64,000 nt of DNA from Bradyrhizobium sp. SK17 (lineage in GTDB: Bacteria; Pseudomonadota; Alphaproteobacteria; Rhizobiales; Xanthobacteraceae). This document shows, piece after piece, positions 8,147 through 16,504 of this stretch. The notes below the pieces were generated by a model. The model searched no databases, was not told where the DNA came from, and worked only from the letters and a program-made list of their open reading frames with translations. Within the stretch, counting starts at the first letter, position 1. The number at the start of each line of letters is the position of its first letter. The stretch spans positions 7,455,001 through 7,519,000 of the forward strand of contig NZ_CP025113.1 in the NCBI RefSeq assembly GCF_002831585.1, written 5' to 3'. Both the position numbers and the translations under genes were made by a program.

Positions 8147-8953
8147 CTATCGTCCCGTGTCGCTCTTGCCGGCGAGCACGCGGTCGAGCCCGTAGAAGCG
8201 GTCGAGCAGAATGAGGGCGGTCATGGTGATTGCGATCACGCAGGCCGACACCGATGTCACCAGCGGATCGATGTTGTCCTGGATGTAGAGGAACATGCGC
8301 ACCGGCAGCGTTTCGGTGCCCGGCGCGGCAAGAAAGACGGTCATGGTCAGGTCGTCAAAGGACTGGATGAAAGCGAGCGCCCAGCCGCTGATCACGCCAG
8401 GCAGGATCAGCGGCAGCGTAACGCGGCGGAACAGCGTCCACCCGCCGGCGCCGAGCGAGACCGCCGCCATTTCGACCGAGAGGTCCATGCCGGTGGCGGC
8501 CGCCAGCGTCAGCCGTAGCGCGAACGGAAACACGATGACGACATGTGCGATGATCAGCGCCGCAAAGCTGCCGCCCATTCCGACCGAGGTGAAGAAACGA
8601 AGGAAGGCGATGCCGAGCACGACATGCGGGATCATCAGCGGCGACAGGAACAGCGCGGCGAGCGCATCGCGGCCGCGGAAACGATAGCGCGCGATCGCGA
8701 GTGCCGCCGGCACCGCGAACAACAGCGCCACGAACGACGACAGTGCGCCGAGGCCGAGGCTGACCCAGAAGGCGTGGATGAATTCCGGATAATTCGCGAT
8801 GGCTCGGAACCAGCGCAGCGAGAAGCCGCCCGTCGGCAGCGACAGGAAGCCCTCCGGCGTGAAGGCGACGAGACAGACGACGAGGATCGGCGCCACCATC
8901 ACGATCACGAAGATGGTGTGGAAGATCAGCGCCAGCGGGCCGTTCTGTCTCAT
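8147..8953 (-). CDS. ABC transporter permease, PotC/PhnV type
   Basis: 268 residues with about six predicted membrane helices, beginning with ALIFHTIFVIVMVAPILVVCLVAF. The EAA loop is seen as EMAAVSLGAGGWTLFRRVTLPLILPG, where the coupling helix contacts the ATPase. This is the second permease of a spermidine/putrescine-, 2-aminoethylphosphonate- or opine-type importer. Its start overlaps the stop of the upstream permease gene by ATGA. The genes in transcription order are binding protein, ATPase, permease, permease, then the dehydrogenase subunits. Confidence 0.92.
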   Translation of the reverse strand: MRQNGPLALIFHTIFVIVMVAPILVVCLVAFTPEGFLSLPTGGFSLRWFRAIANYPEFIHAFWVSLGLGALSSFVALLFAVPAALAIARYRFRGRDALAALFLSPLMIPHVVLGIAFLRFFTSVGMGGSFAALIIAHVVIVFPFALRLTLAAATGMDLSVEMAAVSLGAGGWTLFRRVTLPLILPGVISGWALAFIQSFDDLTMTVFLAAPGTETLPVRMFLYIQDNIDPLVTSVSACVIAITMTALILLDRFYGLDRVLAGKSDTGR

Positions 8954-9825
8954 CGGAACACCTCCGCATAGCGCCGCTCGATCAGCGCGTTGCTGCCGAC
9001 GACGATCAGCACCAGCGCGACCAGCAGCAGCGTGGCGACGGCAGCTCCCAGCGGCCAGTTCAGCGTGTTCAGAAACTCGTCATAGGCGAGCGTCGCCGCG
9101 ACCTTGAGCCGGCGTCCACCGATGATCGCCGGCGTCGCGAAGGCGCTTGCCGAAAGCGAGAACACGATGATGGCGCCCGACAGCACGCCGGGCATGATCT
9201 GCGGCATGATGATGCGGCGAACGATGGTCAGGGAGCCGGCACCGAGCGACATCGCGGCGTTCTCGATCTGCGGATCGAGCCGCTGCAAGGCGGCCCACAC
9301 CGAGAGCACCATGAACGGCATCATCACGTGCGCGAGCGCGACGACCATGCCGGTTTCGGTGAACATGAAGGGAATTGGCGTGCCGATCAGTCCGAGCGAC
9401 ATCAATAGCTTGTTGACCACCCCGTTATTGCCGCCGAACAGCAGCGCCCAGCCGAGCGTGCGCGCCACCACCGAGATCAACAGCGGGCCGAGAATGACGA
9501 GCAGAAAGAAGCTCTTCCAGCGCCCGCTCATACGATTGAGGATGTAGGCCTCGGGCGCACCGAGCACGGCCGTGAGCACGGTGGTCAGGATCGCGATGCG
9601 AAAGGTGCGCCAGAACATCTCGGCGTAATACGGATCGCTCACGATCTCGTGCCAGTTCTTCACGATGAAGACTGGCTCGATGCCCTTGTATTGGCCCCAA
9701 TCGTGGAACGACAGCAGCACGGTCATCGCCAGCGGAATCAGCAGCACGCCGACGAACAGCATCAGGGCCGGCGCCGTCAGCGCCCAGGGTGCGCGGATGC
9801 TGGGTTGCTCCGTTGCCGTCCTCAT
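8950..9825 (-). CDS. ABC transporter permease, PotB type
   Basis: 291 residues with several hydrophobic helices (first ALTAPALMLFVGVLLIPLAMTVLL). An EAA-loop motif ENAAMSLGAGSLTIVRRIIMPQIMPG is present. A long in-frame extension exists upstream, but the ATG at 9825 overlaps the ATPase stop (ATGA) and begins directly before the first membrane helix. It pairs with the permease at 8147-8953 to form the membrane channel of one importer. Confidence 0.91.
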   Translation of the reverse strand: MRTATEQPSIRAPWALTAPALMLFVGVLLIPLAMTVLLSFHDWGQYKGIEPVFIVKNWHEIVSDPYYAEMFWRTFRIAILTTVLTAVLGAPEAYILNRMSGRWKSFFLLVILGPLLISVVARTLGWALLFGGNNGVVNKLLMSLGLIGTPIPFMFTETGMVVALAHVMMPFMVLSVWAALQRLDPQIENAAMSLGAGSLTIVRRIIMPQIMPGVLSGAIIVFSLSASAFATPAIIGGRRLKVAATLAYDEFLNTLNWPLGAAVATLLLVALVLIVVGSNALIERRYAEVFR

Positions 9826-10862
9826 GCGGCAGCTCCGGCGCGCGCACTCATGTCCTCCGGACGCCAGGCGAGGCGGACCGCGTCGCCCTCGGCCGGTTGG
9901 GTCTGGCCGTCGTTCTGGCGGATCACGATCGCCGGGCCGCATTCGCTCTCGCACTGGAACAGCCAGTGATTGCCCTGGAAGATGCGCGTGACGATTTTTG
10001 CACAGAGGCCGGTATCGCCGAAGCCGATCCGTTCGGGACGAACGCTGATCGTCACGGGACCGCTGAGCCCGGCAGGCGCCGGCGCGCTCCACGACCCCGC
10101 GAGCAATCGCGCGGGCGTGCTGGTGCGGTCGATCGTCGCGGCAAAGTCGTTGGTCTTGCCGAGGAATTGCGAAACGAACGCCGAGGCTGGCCGCTCATAG
10201 GTCTGCTGCGGCGTGCCGATCTGTTCGATGCGGCCCTGGCTCATCACCACGATACGGTCGGACAGCGACATCGCCTCGTTCTGGTCATGGGTGACCAGGA
10301 TCGTCGTGGTGCCGAGCGTGCGCTGGATCTGGCGCAGCTCGATCTGCATCTCCTCGCGCAGCTTGGCGTCGAGGTTCGACAGCGGCTCGTCGAGCAGCAG
10401 CACGCTCGGCCGGATCACCAGCGCACGCGCCAGCGCCACACGCTGCTGCTGGCCGCCGGACATGCGGCGCGGATGGCGTTCCTCGTAACCCGCGAGGCCG
10501 ACCATCGCGAGCGCCGCACGGACCCGTTCGGCGCGCTCCGCTCGCGCCACATTCCGCATCTCCAGACCGAAGCCGACATTCTCCGCCGCGGTCATGTGCG
10601 GAAACAGCGCATAGCTCTGGAACACGATGCCGAGCCCGCGCCTGGCCGGATGCACGGCGGTCAGGTCGTTGCCCTCGAGGCGGATCGCGCCGCGCGTCGG
10701 GTCGAGGAAGCCTGCGATCATCTGTAGCGTCGTGGTCTTGCCGCAGCCGGAGGGGCCGAGGAAGGAGATGAACTCCCCCTTGCCGACTGCGAGACTGAAG
10801 TCGTCGACGACAGTCTGCGCGCCGAACTGCTTGGCGACACGATCGAGCTCGAGATAGGCCAT
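9822..10862 (-). CDS. ABC transporter ATP-binding protein, PotA type
   Basis: 346 residues. It has an intact ATPase: Walker A GPSGCGKTT (about 36-44), Q-loop VFQSYALFPHMT, signature MSGGQQQR, Walker [17 protein letters not shown] and H-loop VTHDQNEAM. A C-terminal TOBE-like regulatory domain follows (VTISVRPERIGFGDTG). It energises the two permeases encoded immediately downstream. All catalytic residues are canonical, unlike the second ATPase of module A at 19211-20314. Confidence 0.94.
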   Translation of the reverse strand: MAYLELDRVAKQFGAQTVVDDFSLAVGKGEFISFLGPSGCGKTTTLQMIAGFLDPTRGAIRLEGNDLTAVHPARRGLGIVFQSYALFPHMTAAENVGFGLEMRNVARAERAERVRAALAMVGLAGYEERHPRRMSGGQQQRVALARALVIRPSVLLLDEPLSNLDAKLREEMQIELRQIQRTLGTTTILVTHDQNEAMSLSDRIVVMSQGRIEQIGTPQQTYERPASAFVSQFLGKTNDFAATIDRTSTPARLLAGSWSAPAPAGLSGPVTISVRPERIGFGDTGLCAKIVTRIFQGNHWLFQCESECGPAIVIRQNDGQTQPAEGDAVRLAWRPEDMSARAGAAA

Positions 10863-10888
10863 GGACTGACTCCGGTGCGGCGATCAGA

Positions 10889-11923
10889 TCAACGCTCGAC
10901 CTCGCGATTCCAGCGCTTGGTCCACTCCTCGCGCTTGTCGTTGATTACCGTCCAGTCCGGATTGTAAAGCTTCGCCGCACGCTCGCCGAGCGGAGCCATC
11001 TTGCCGAGTTCCGGCGCTATCACGAGCGATTTCAGCACCGGTCCGTAACCATAGTCCTTCAGCATCACGAGCTGGATCTTCGGATCTAGCAGCCCCTTGA
11101 CGAAGCTCGAGGCAAGCGGCGAGGCGTTGGGCTTGGCGATCGGACAGGCGGTGGTCAATAGCGTCGCCGCGCCTTCCTTCGGATAGACGAAGTCGACGGG
11201 GAAGCCGGTATTGGCAAAGCTCTGCACGCGTCCGGAGCCCCATACGGCGATGACGGCCTGGCCGGACTGGAACAGCTCGGTCATCTTGCCCGGCGACGGC
11301 TCGTAGGCGAGCACGTTCGGATTGATGTCGTTCTTGAAGATCTTGAAGCCGGCATCGACATTGGCTTCGCTGCCGCCGTTCATCTTCGCGAGCATCAGCA
11401 ACGCCTCCAGGCCGTAGGTGTTGTTGATCGGCGGGATGACGAGCTGCTTCTGGTATTTCGGATCCTTCAGGTCGTTCCAGGAGGTCGGCGGCGCCCAGCC
11501 CTTCTCCGCAAATGCCTTGGTGTTGTACATCAGGCCGGTCGCAACGATGCCGATCGCCACGGCGCGATCATCCTTGAAGCGGGCGGTGTCGTAGATATCG
11601 GCCGGAAGTCCGTCGAGCTTGCCGCAGAAGCCGAGCTGGATCGCCTGATACATCGGGCCGTCGTCGACGATGATCACGTCGATCTGCTGATTACCCTTCT
11701 GCGCCTGGAGCTTTGCCAACGTATCGGTCGAGTTGCCGGCGACGTATTCGACCTTGACGCCGTTCTCCTTCTCAAAGCCCGGGATCACCTGTTCGCGGAT
11801 GGTCTTCTCGAACGAGCCGCCATAGCCGGCCACGTAGAGCGTTTTCTGCTGGGCCATGGCGAGCGACGGGATCGCGGCCAGTGCCGCGATGCCGACCGCA
11901 GTCAGGAGGCTGAAATTCTTCAT
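10889..11923 (-). CDS. ABC transporter substrate-binding protein, PotD/PotF-like (extracellular solute-binding family 1/8)
   Basis: 344 residues. A signal peptide MKNFSLLTAVGIAALAAIPSLAMA is followed by QQKTLYVAGYGGSFEKTIREQ, a strand and loop typical of polyamine, opine or phosphonate receptors. Later blocks DVIIVDDGPMYQAIQLG and GIVATGLMYNTKAF also fit the family. The start at 11923 has GGAG upstream and gives the complete signal peptide. It is the first gene of the transporter-dehydrogenase operon that ends at the RidA gene, so its ligand is probably the dehydrogenase substrate or a precursor of it. Confidence 0.9.
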   Translation of the reverse strand: MKNFSLLTAVGIAALAAIPSLAMAQQKTLYVAGYGGSFEKTIREQVIPGFEKENGVKVEYVAGNSTDTLAKLQAQKGNQQIDVIIVDDGPMYQAIQLGFCGKLDGLPADIYDTARFKDDRAVAIGIVATGLMYNTKAFAEKGWAPPTSWNDLKDPKYQKQLVIPPINNTYGLEALLMLAKMNGGSEANVDAGFKIFKNDINPNVLAYEPSPGKMTELFQSGQAVIAVWGSGRVQSFANTGFPVDFVYPKEGAATLLTTACPIAKPNASPLASSFVKGLLDPKIQLVMLKDYGYGPVLKSLVIAPELGKMAPLGERAAKLYNPDWTVINDKREEWTKRWNREVER

Positions 11924-12183
11924 GGGACCGATCTCCAATACCGGGATGGGGTGACGTGCCGGCGGGAGCCATCCGCATTCGATCGGCGCCAATTCCGCTC
12001 GATCAGGGCTCCGGCCCCTGTTCAGCGGGTGTCGCTATTAGCAAGAAGGGCTTTGAACCCCTCCAATCTGCCGAAAAAACGGGCTGTCTCCAGCGCTGAT
12101 GAAAAAGATCGCAACCAACGCTTCCATCGTCCAATGAATAATGGCAACCTCTGTATGCCTAAATGTTATGAAAAGGATACGAC
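11924..12183. promoter_or_regulatory. Divergent control region between the opine/amine operon and its LysR gene
   Basis: About 260 AT-richer bases separate the binding-protein gene (minus) from the LysR gene (plus), the standard place for a LysR-type regulator site and two back-to-back promoters. The LysR start has AAGGA 6-7 bases upstream. I could not fix a single convincing T-N11-A site among several AT-rich candidates, so no exact operator is given. Confidence 0.5.
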
Positions 12184-13104
12184 ATGCCGCGGATCAACCC
12201 GCGACAGGTGGAAGCCTTCAGGGCGACGATGCTGACCGGTGGCGTCACTGAAGCGGCGAAGCTGATGGCGGTGACGCAGCCCGCGGTGAGCCGGCTGCTG
12301 CGCGACTTCCAGGCGCTGTTGAAGATGGAATTGTTCGAGCGGCGCGGCACCGGGCTGGTGCCGACCGCCGCAGCCATTGCGCTCTATACCGAGGTCGAAC
12401 GTTCATTCGTCGGCCTCGAACGCATCACCGCGGCAGCCGAGGAGATCCGCGGCCGTCGCATCGGCACGCTGCGGATTGCCGCATTGCCCGCGATCTCGAA
12501 TGGTTATCTGCCGCGGCTCGCAGGACATTTCCTGAAGCAACGCCCCAACCTCAACCTTGCCTTCTTCGGCGTGATCTCGCCGATCGTCATCGATTGGGTG
12601 TTGAACAACCAGTGCGACATCGGCTTCGCCGAGCTTCCGATCGCCCATTCCGCCTTGCCAAGCATGCGCCTGCCAGCCTTGCCACGCGTCGCGGTTCTCC
12701 CGACCGGTCATCACCTGGCGGCGAAGGAGGTTTTGCAGTCGCGCGACTTCGAGGGAGAGACGTTCATCTCACTCTCGGCCGGATCGGCCAGCCGGCATCT
12801 GATCGACCAGATCTTCCAACGCGACGACGTCCACCGCGTGTTGCGGGTCGAGACCGCGTTGTCGGAGATCATGTGCGGCATGGTGTCGTCCGGGCTCGGG
12901 GTCGCGCTCTGCGATCCTTTCACCGCACAGGAGTTCGCGACCCGCGGCGTCGTGGTGCGTCGCTTCCTGCCGCGGATCGACTTCCAGTTCGCGGCGGTTT
13001 TTCCAGCGCAGCGGAGCCCCTCGCCGGTGGCCTTGGACCTGGTCGAGACCGTGCGACGATCGCTCAACGAACTGGATGGTCAGCTTCACTCGGTAAGCGG
13101 ATGA
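12184..13104 (+). CDS. LysR family transcriptional regulator
   Basis: 306 residues. The N-terminal winged helix-turn-helix spans roughly residues 4-63 (INPRQVEAFRATMLTGGVTEAAKLMAVTQPAVSRLLRDFQ region), followed by the linker helix and a periplasmic-binding-like co-inducer domain (IGTLRIAALPAISNGYLPRL). It is divergent from the amine/opine transporter-dehydrogenase operon, which makes that operon its likely target. The co-inducer would then be the transported substrate or its oxidation product. The sequence resembles the regulators that accompany octopine, nopaline and ornithine catabolism genes, but I cannot assign a ligand. Confidence 0.92.
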   Translation: MPRINPRQVEAFRATMLTGGVTEAAKLMAVTQPAVSRLLRDFQALLKMELFERRGTGLVPTAAAIALYTEVERSFVGLERITAAAEEIRGRRIGTLRIAALPAISNGYLPRLAGHFLKQRPNLNLAFFGVISPIVIDWVLNNQCDIGFAELPIAHSALPSMRLPALPRVAVLPTGHHLAAKEVLQSRDFEGETFISLSAGSASRHLIDQIFQRDDVHRVLRVETALSEIMCGMVSSGLGVALCDPFTAQEFATRGVVVRRFLPRIDFQFAAVFPAQRSPSPVALDLVETVRRSLNELDGQLHSVSG

Positions 13105-13159
13105 GAGGATTGCCGCTCGCGCTTGCCACCTAACGGCATGCCATCCGGTTGGCTCCTGC

Positions 13160-14659
13160 TCACAGATGGGCTTCGAAGGCGTCACGTTGCGCGCGCGTCA
13201 AATGCAAGCCGTGCTTGGTGCGCCGCTCGAGAAAATCCGCGGGCTCCTCCGCCCACTCCGTTGCCCGGAGAAAGTCCGCCTCGCATTCATAGAAATCTCC
13301 GCCGAAGTGACGGCCAAGGTCGATGACGCTACGGGCCGATCCAAGCAGGTCGCGCGCGCGGGTGCCGTAGAGCCGCGCATAATGATGCGTCAGCGTGCCG
13401 GGCAGATCGGGATAGGCTCGCGCGAGCTCTGTCGCGAAGCCCTCGAACGTGCCGCCGATGTCACCGCCGGGCAAGGGCTTCCCCGCCGTCCAGGCTGGCG
13501 ACATCTTGTGAAACCAGGGCGCCAAGCGACCAAGCGCGTGCTCGGCGAGCCGGCGGTAGGTCGTGATCTTGCCGCCGTAGATCGTAAGCAGCGGCGGCTC
13601 CTCCGGCGTGCCGTGGACCTCGAATACATAGTCGCGCGTGACCGCCGATGGATTGTCCGAATTGTCGTCGTAGAGCGGCCGCACACCGGAAAAGGCATGC
13701 ACGATGTCGTGCTGCCCCGGAGACGCGCGAAAGTAGCGCCGCAGGATGCCGAGCAGATAGGCGGTCTCGTCGGCATCGATCACGACGTCCTCCGCCCGGC
13801 CGTCATAGGGAATGTCGGTGGTGCCGATCAACGCCAGACTGTCCTCATAGGGATTGACGAAGATCACGCGGCGATCCTCGTTCTGGAGCAGATAGGCCTG
13901 CGGCCCGCTCCAGAATTTCGGCACCACGATGTGGCTGCCCTTGACCAGCCGCACATTGTGCGACGAGTTCAATCCCACGACGCCCTGCACGACATCACTC
14001 ACCCAGGGGCCGGCCGCATTGACCAGCGCACGCGCGCGCACCACCTGCGGACCGCCCACGCCTTGCATCTCCAGACGCCAGGCGCCCTGCTCCCGCCTCG
14101 CGCTCACCGCGCTGGTCCGCGGCAGGATGACGGCGCCGCTGCGGGCGGCATCGATCAGGTTGAGGATCACGAGCCGAGCATCGTCGACCCAGCAATCCGA
14201 ATACTCGAAGCCGCGGCGATATTCCTCGCGGAGCGGCTTGCCTTCGGGCGCGCGTGACAGATCGAGCCCGCGGCTCGCCGGCAACTGCTTGCGGCCGCCG
14301 AGATGGTCATAGAGAAACAGCCCGCTCCGGATCAGCCAGGCCGGCCGCTGCTCGGGCGAATGCGGCAGCACGAAGCGCATCGGCCAGATGATATGCGGCG
14401 CAGATGCCAGCAGCACCTCGCGCTCGATCAACGCCTCCCGGACCAAGCGAAACTCGTAGTATTCGAGATAGCGCAATCCGCCGTGCACGAGCTTGCCGGA
14501 ACGCGACGAGGTGCCCTCGGCGAAGTCGCCCTTCTCACACAGCAGCACGTTGAGACCGCGACCGGCCGCATCGCGCGCAATCCCGGCACCGTTGATGCCG
14601 CCGCCGATGATGGCGATGTCGACGAGCCCGTGGTCGGCGCCCGGTGCAGCCGCAATCAT
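13160..14659 (-). CDS. glpD: GlpD-like FAD-dependent sn-glycerol-3-phosphate (or polyol-phosphate) dehydrogenase
   Basis: 499 residues, the usual GlpD length. It carries the FAD fold DIAIIGGGINGAGIARDAAGRGLNVLLCEKGD and the family motifs GTSSRSGKLVHGGLRYLE and GPWVSDV, with IFVNPYEDSLALIGTTDIPYDG in the middle and a GlpD C-terminal helical domain. GlpD oxidises sn-glycerol-3-phosphate to dihydroxyacetone phosphate. The related EryB oxidises erythritol phosphate in rhizobia and Brucella. Here it sits behind an EryA-like kinase and a FucA-like aldolase, so a longer polyol phosphate is a plausible substrate. The start overlaps the aldolase stop by ATGA. It is the last gene of module A's minus-strand operon. 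Confidence 0.85.
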   Translation of the reverse strand: MIAAAPGADHGLVDIAIIGGGINGAGIARDAAGRGLNVLLCEKGDFAEGTSSRSGKLVHGGLRYLEYYEFRLVREALIEREVLLASAPHIIWPMRFVLPHSPEQRPAWLIRSGLFLYDHLGGRKQLPASRGLDLSRAPEGKPLREEYRRGFEYSDCWVDDARLVILNLIDAARSGAVILPRTSAVSARREQGAWRLEMQGVGGPQVVRARALVNAAGPWVSDVVQGVVGLNSSHNVRLVKGSHIVVPKFWSGPQAYLLQNEDRRVIFVNPYEDSLALIGTTDIPYDGRAEDVVIDADETAYLLGILRRYFRASPGQHDIVHAFSGVRPLYDDNSDNPSAVTRDYVFEVHGTPEEPPLLTIYGGKITTYRRLAEHALGRLAPWFHKMSPAWTAGKPLPGGDIGGTFEGFATELARAYPDLPGTLTHHYARLYGTRARDLLGSARSVIDLGRHFGGDFYECEADFLRATEWAEEPADFLERRTKHGLHLTRAQRDAFEAHL

Positions 14660-15414
14660 CGCGTCCTGCTGCGCTTCTTCTCGACCCGCCTGTGTGCCGC
14701 GGCCTTTCGTGTCGACCGGCTCTTCGCGGCCTTCTTCGCGGCCTTTGCCGCCTTGGGCTTCGGCGCCTGCAAGCCGTAGCTGGAGAAGCCCCGCGCGGTC
14801 TCGGCGATCTGCTCCTCGCTCAGAATGTGCGGGGTCTCGAGTGCGAGCGAGAGATAGTACTGACGCGCGATGGTTTCGAGCTCGACCGCAAGCCACATCG
14901 CCTTGTCGAGATTGGCGCCGACGGCGATCATGCCGTGATTGGCCAGCAGGCAGCCGTTGCGGCCTTCGAGCGCGGCCAGCGCATGCTCCGACAATTCAGC
15001 GGTGCCGTAGCGCGCATAGCCCGCGCAACGGATGTCGTGGCCGCCGAACGCGGCCATCATGTAATGGCAGGCGGGAATCGGCTTGCGCGCGATCGCCAGC
15101 ACGGTGGCGTAGGTCGAATGGGTGTGCACGATGCCGCCGACATCGGGCCGGGCGCGCATGATGTCGAGATGGAAGCGCCATTCGGTCGATGGCTGCAACG
15201 GCCCATCCCATGAGCCATACTCGCCCTCCAGCGGCATCGAGGCGATCATGTCCGGCTTCATCGCATCGTAGGGCGTGGCCGACGGCGTGATCAGCATCCT
15301 GTCCTTGTAGCGCGCGGAGATGTTGCCCGACGTTCCCTGGTTGAGACCCGACGCGTTCATCCAGCGGCACTTGGCGATGATCGCCTCGCGCAATTGTCGT
15401 TCCTCACGGGTCAT
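14656..15414 (-). CDS. Class II (zinc) aldolase, L-fuculose-1-phosphate aldolase-like, with basic C-terminal tail
   Basis: 252 residues. Residues 1-216 align well with E. coli FucA as I remember it, including the phosphate-binding GTSGNIS loop (27-33), catalytic Glu78 in STEWRFH, zinc ligands His97 and His99 in VHTHS and the later His160 in ANHGMI. FucA-type enzymes cleave ketose-1-phosphates to DHAP and an aldehyde. Residues 217-252 are an extra tail rich in Lys, Arg and Ala (16 of 36 are K/R), absent from the paralog at 39989-40666, with which the body shares about 80% identity by hand alignment. Its neighbours (kinase, GlpD) suggest cleavage of a keto-polyol phosphate. Confidence 0.88.
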   Translation of the reverse strand: MTREERQLREAIIAKCRWMNASGLNQGTSGNISARYKDRMLITPSATPYDAMKPDMIASMPLEGEYGSWDGPLQPSTEWRFHLDIMRARPDVGGIVHTHSTYATVLAIARKPIPACHYMMAAFGGHDIRCAGYARYGTAELSEHALAALEGRNGCLLANHGMIAVGANLDKAMWLAVELETIARQYYLSLALETPHILSEEQIAETARGFSSYGLQAPKPKAAKAAKKAAKSRSTRKAAAHRRVEKKRSRTR

Positions 15415-15433
15415 ATCAAGGCACCTTTCGTCT

Positions 15434-16504
15434 TCAGCAGGGATTGAGCGGCGGCTCGCCGGCCAGGAAGCGGCGAACCTCCTCAGCCGCCTGGTCGGCG
15501 GCGAAGGTCACGGTACGCACGGAGGCGCCGGCGATATGCGGCGTCAGCGTGACATTGGGCAGTTGCAGCAGCGGCCAGTCGGGCGGCACCGGCTCGACCG
15601 CGAAAGTGTCGAGCGTCGCGCCACCGAGCCGTCCCGCCGACAAGGCCTCGGTGAGCGCGTCATAGTCGACCAGCGGGCCGCGTGCGGTGTTGATGAAGAA
15701 GGCATCCGGCTTCATCCGCGCCAGCGCCGCACGATCGATGAACCGGGTGGTCTCGGCGGTGACCCTGGCGTGCAGGCTGATTACGTCGGCGCGCGCGAGC
15801 AGATCGGCGAGGCCGACATGCTCGACGCCGTCATTGCGGTCCTGGGCGCTGATCTGGACATAGGGATCGGCCACCAGGATCTTGCAGCCGAACGCCTTGA
15901 GCAGCTTCACCACGCGGCTGCCGATCGCGCCATAGCCGACGATCCCGACCGTCATCTCGCCGAGCTCGCGCCCAGTGCGATCGGCGCGGTAGAGATCGCC
16001 GCGCCATTCGCCGGCGCGCAGCGATTCATGGCCGCTGCGGATCAGCCGCGTCTCGGCAAGAATGGCGCCGATGGTGAATTCGGCCACCGCGCTGGCGTTG
16101 CGGCCCGGTGTGTTGACGACCAGCACCTTGTGGTCGCGCGCGGCCTGCATGTCGATATTGACCGGACCGCCGCGCGACACCGCGATGAATTTGAGGTTCG
16201 GCAGCCGTTCCAGCATCGACCGCGAGATCGGCGCCAGATGCGTCACCAGCATCGGCGCGTCGCCGATGAAGCCGGCGATCTGATCCGGATCGCCCATGAA
16301 CTCCTTCAACCCGTCGAGCTTGGAGCCGGCGTAGCCGTGCTCCATCGGCTGGTCCGGCCACGGCTGCTCGAGCATACGAATATCGACATCCTTGCCGCAC
16401 GCCGCCACGATCCGCTCGGCAAACACCGACGGCAGCATGAAACGATCGCCGATGATGGCAATGGTGTCAGACGCGATGGCATCAGACCTGATGGCATCAG
16501 ACAT
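15434..16504 (-). CDS. D-isomer-specific 2-hydroxyacid dehydrogenase family protein
   Basis: 356 residues. It has the NAD fold GIVGYGAIGSRVVKLLKAFG with the acidic residue at VADPYV, the catalytic Arg in LHARVT, the INTARGPLVDYDAL block and the catalytic His in LTPHIAGAS. Enzymes of this family reduce or oxidise 2-keto/2-hydroxy acids such as glyoxylate, hydroxypyruvate or phosphoglycerate. In this operon it could handle an acid made from the aldehyde released by the aldolase, but that is inference. The chosen ATG at 16504 overlaps the upstream kinase gene by 8 bases. Confidence 0.88.
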   Translation of the reverse strand: MSDAIRSDAIASDTIAIIGDRFMLPSVFAERIVAACGKDVDIRMLEQPWPDQPMEHGYAGSKLDGLKEFMGDPDQIAGFIGDAPMLVTHLAPISRSMLERLPNLKFIAVSRGGPVNIDMQAARDHKVLVVNTPGRNASAVAEFTIGAILAETRLIRSGHESLRAGEWRGDLYRADRTGRELGEMTVGIVGYGAIGSRVVKLLKAFGCKILVADPYVQISAQDRNDGVEHVGLADLLARADVISLHARVTAETTRFIDRAALARMKPDAFFINTARGPLVDYDALTEALSAGRLGGATLDTFAVEPVPPDWPLLQLPNVTLTPHIAGASVRTVTFAADQAAEEVRRFLAGEPPLNPC

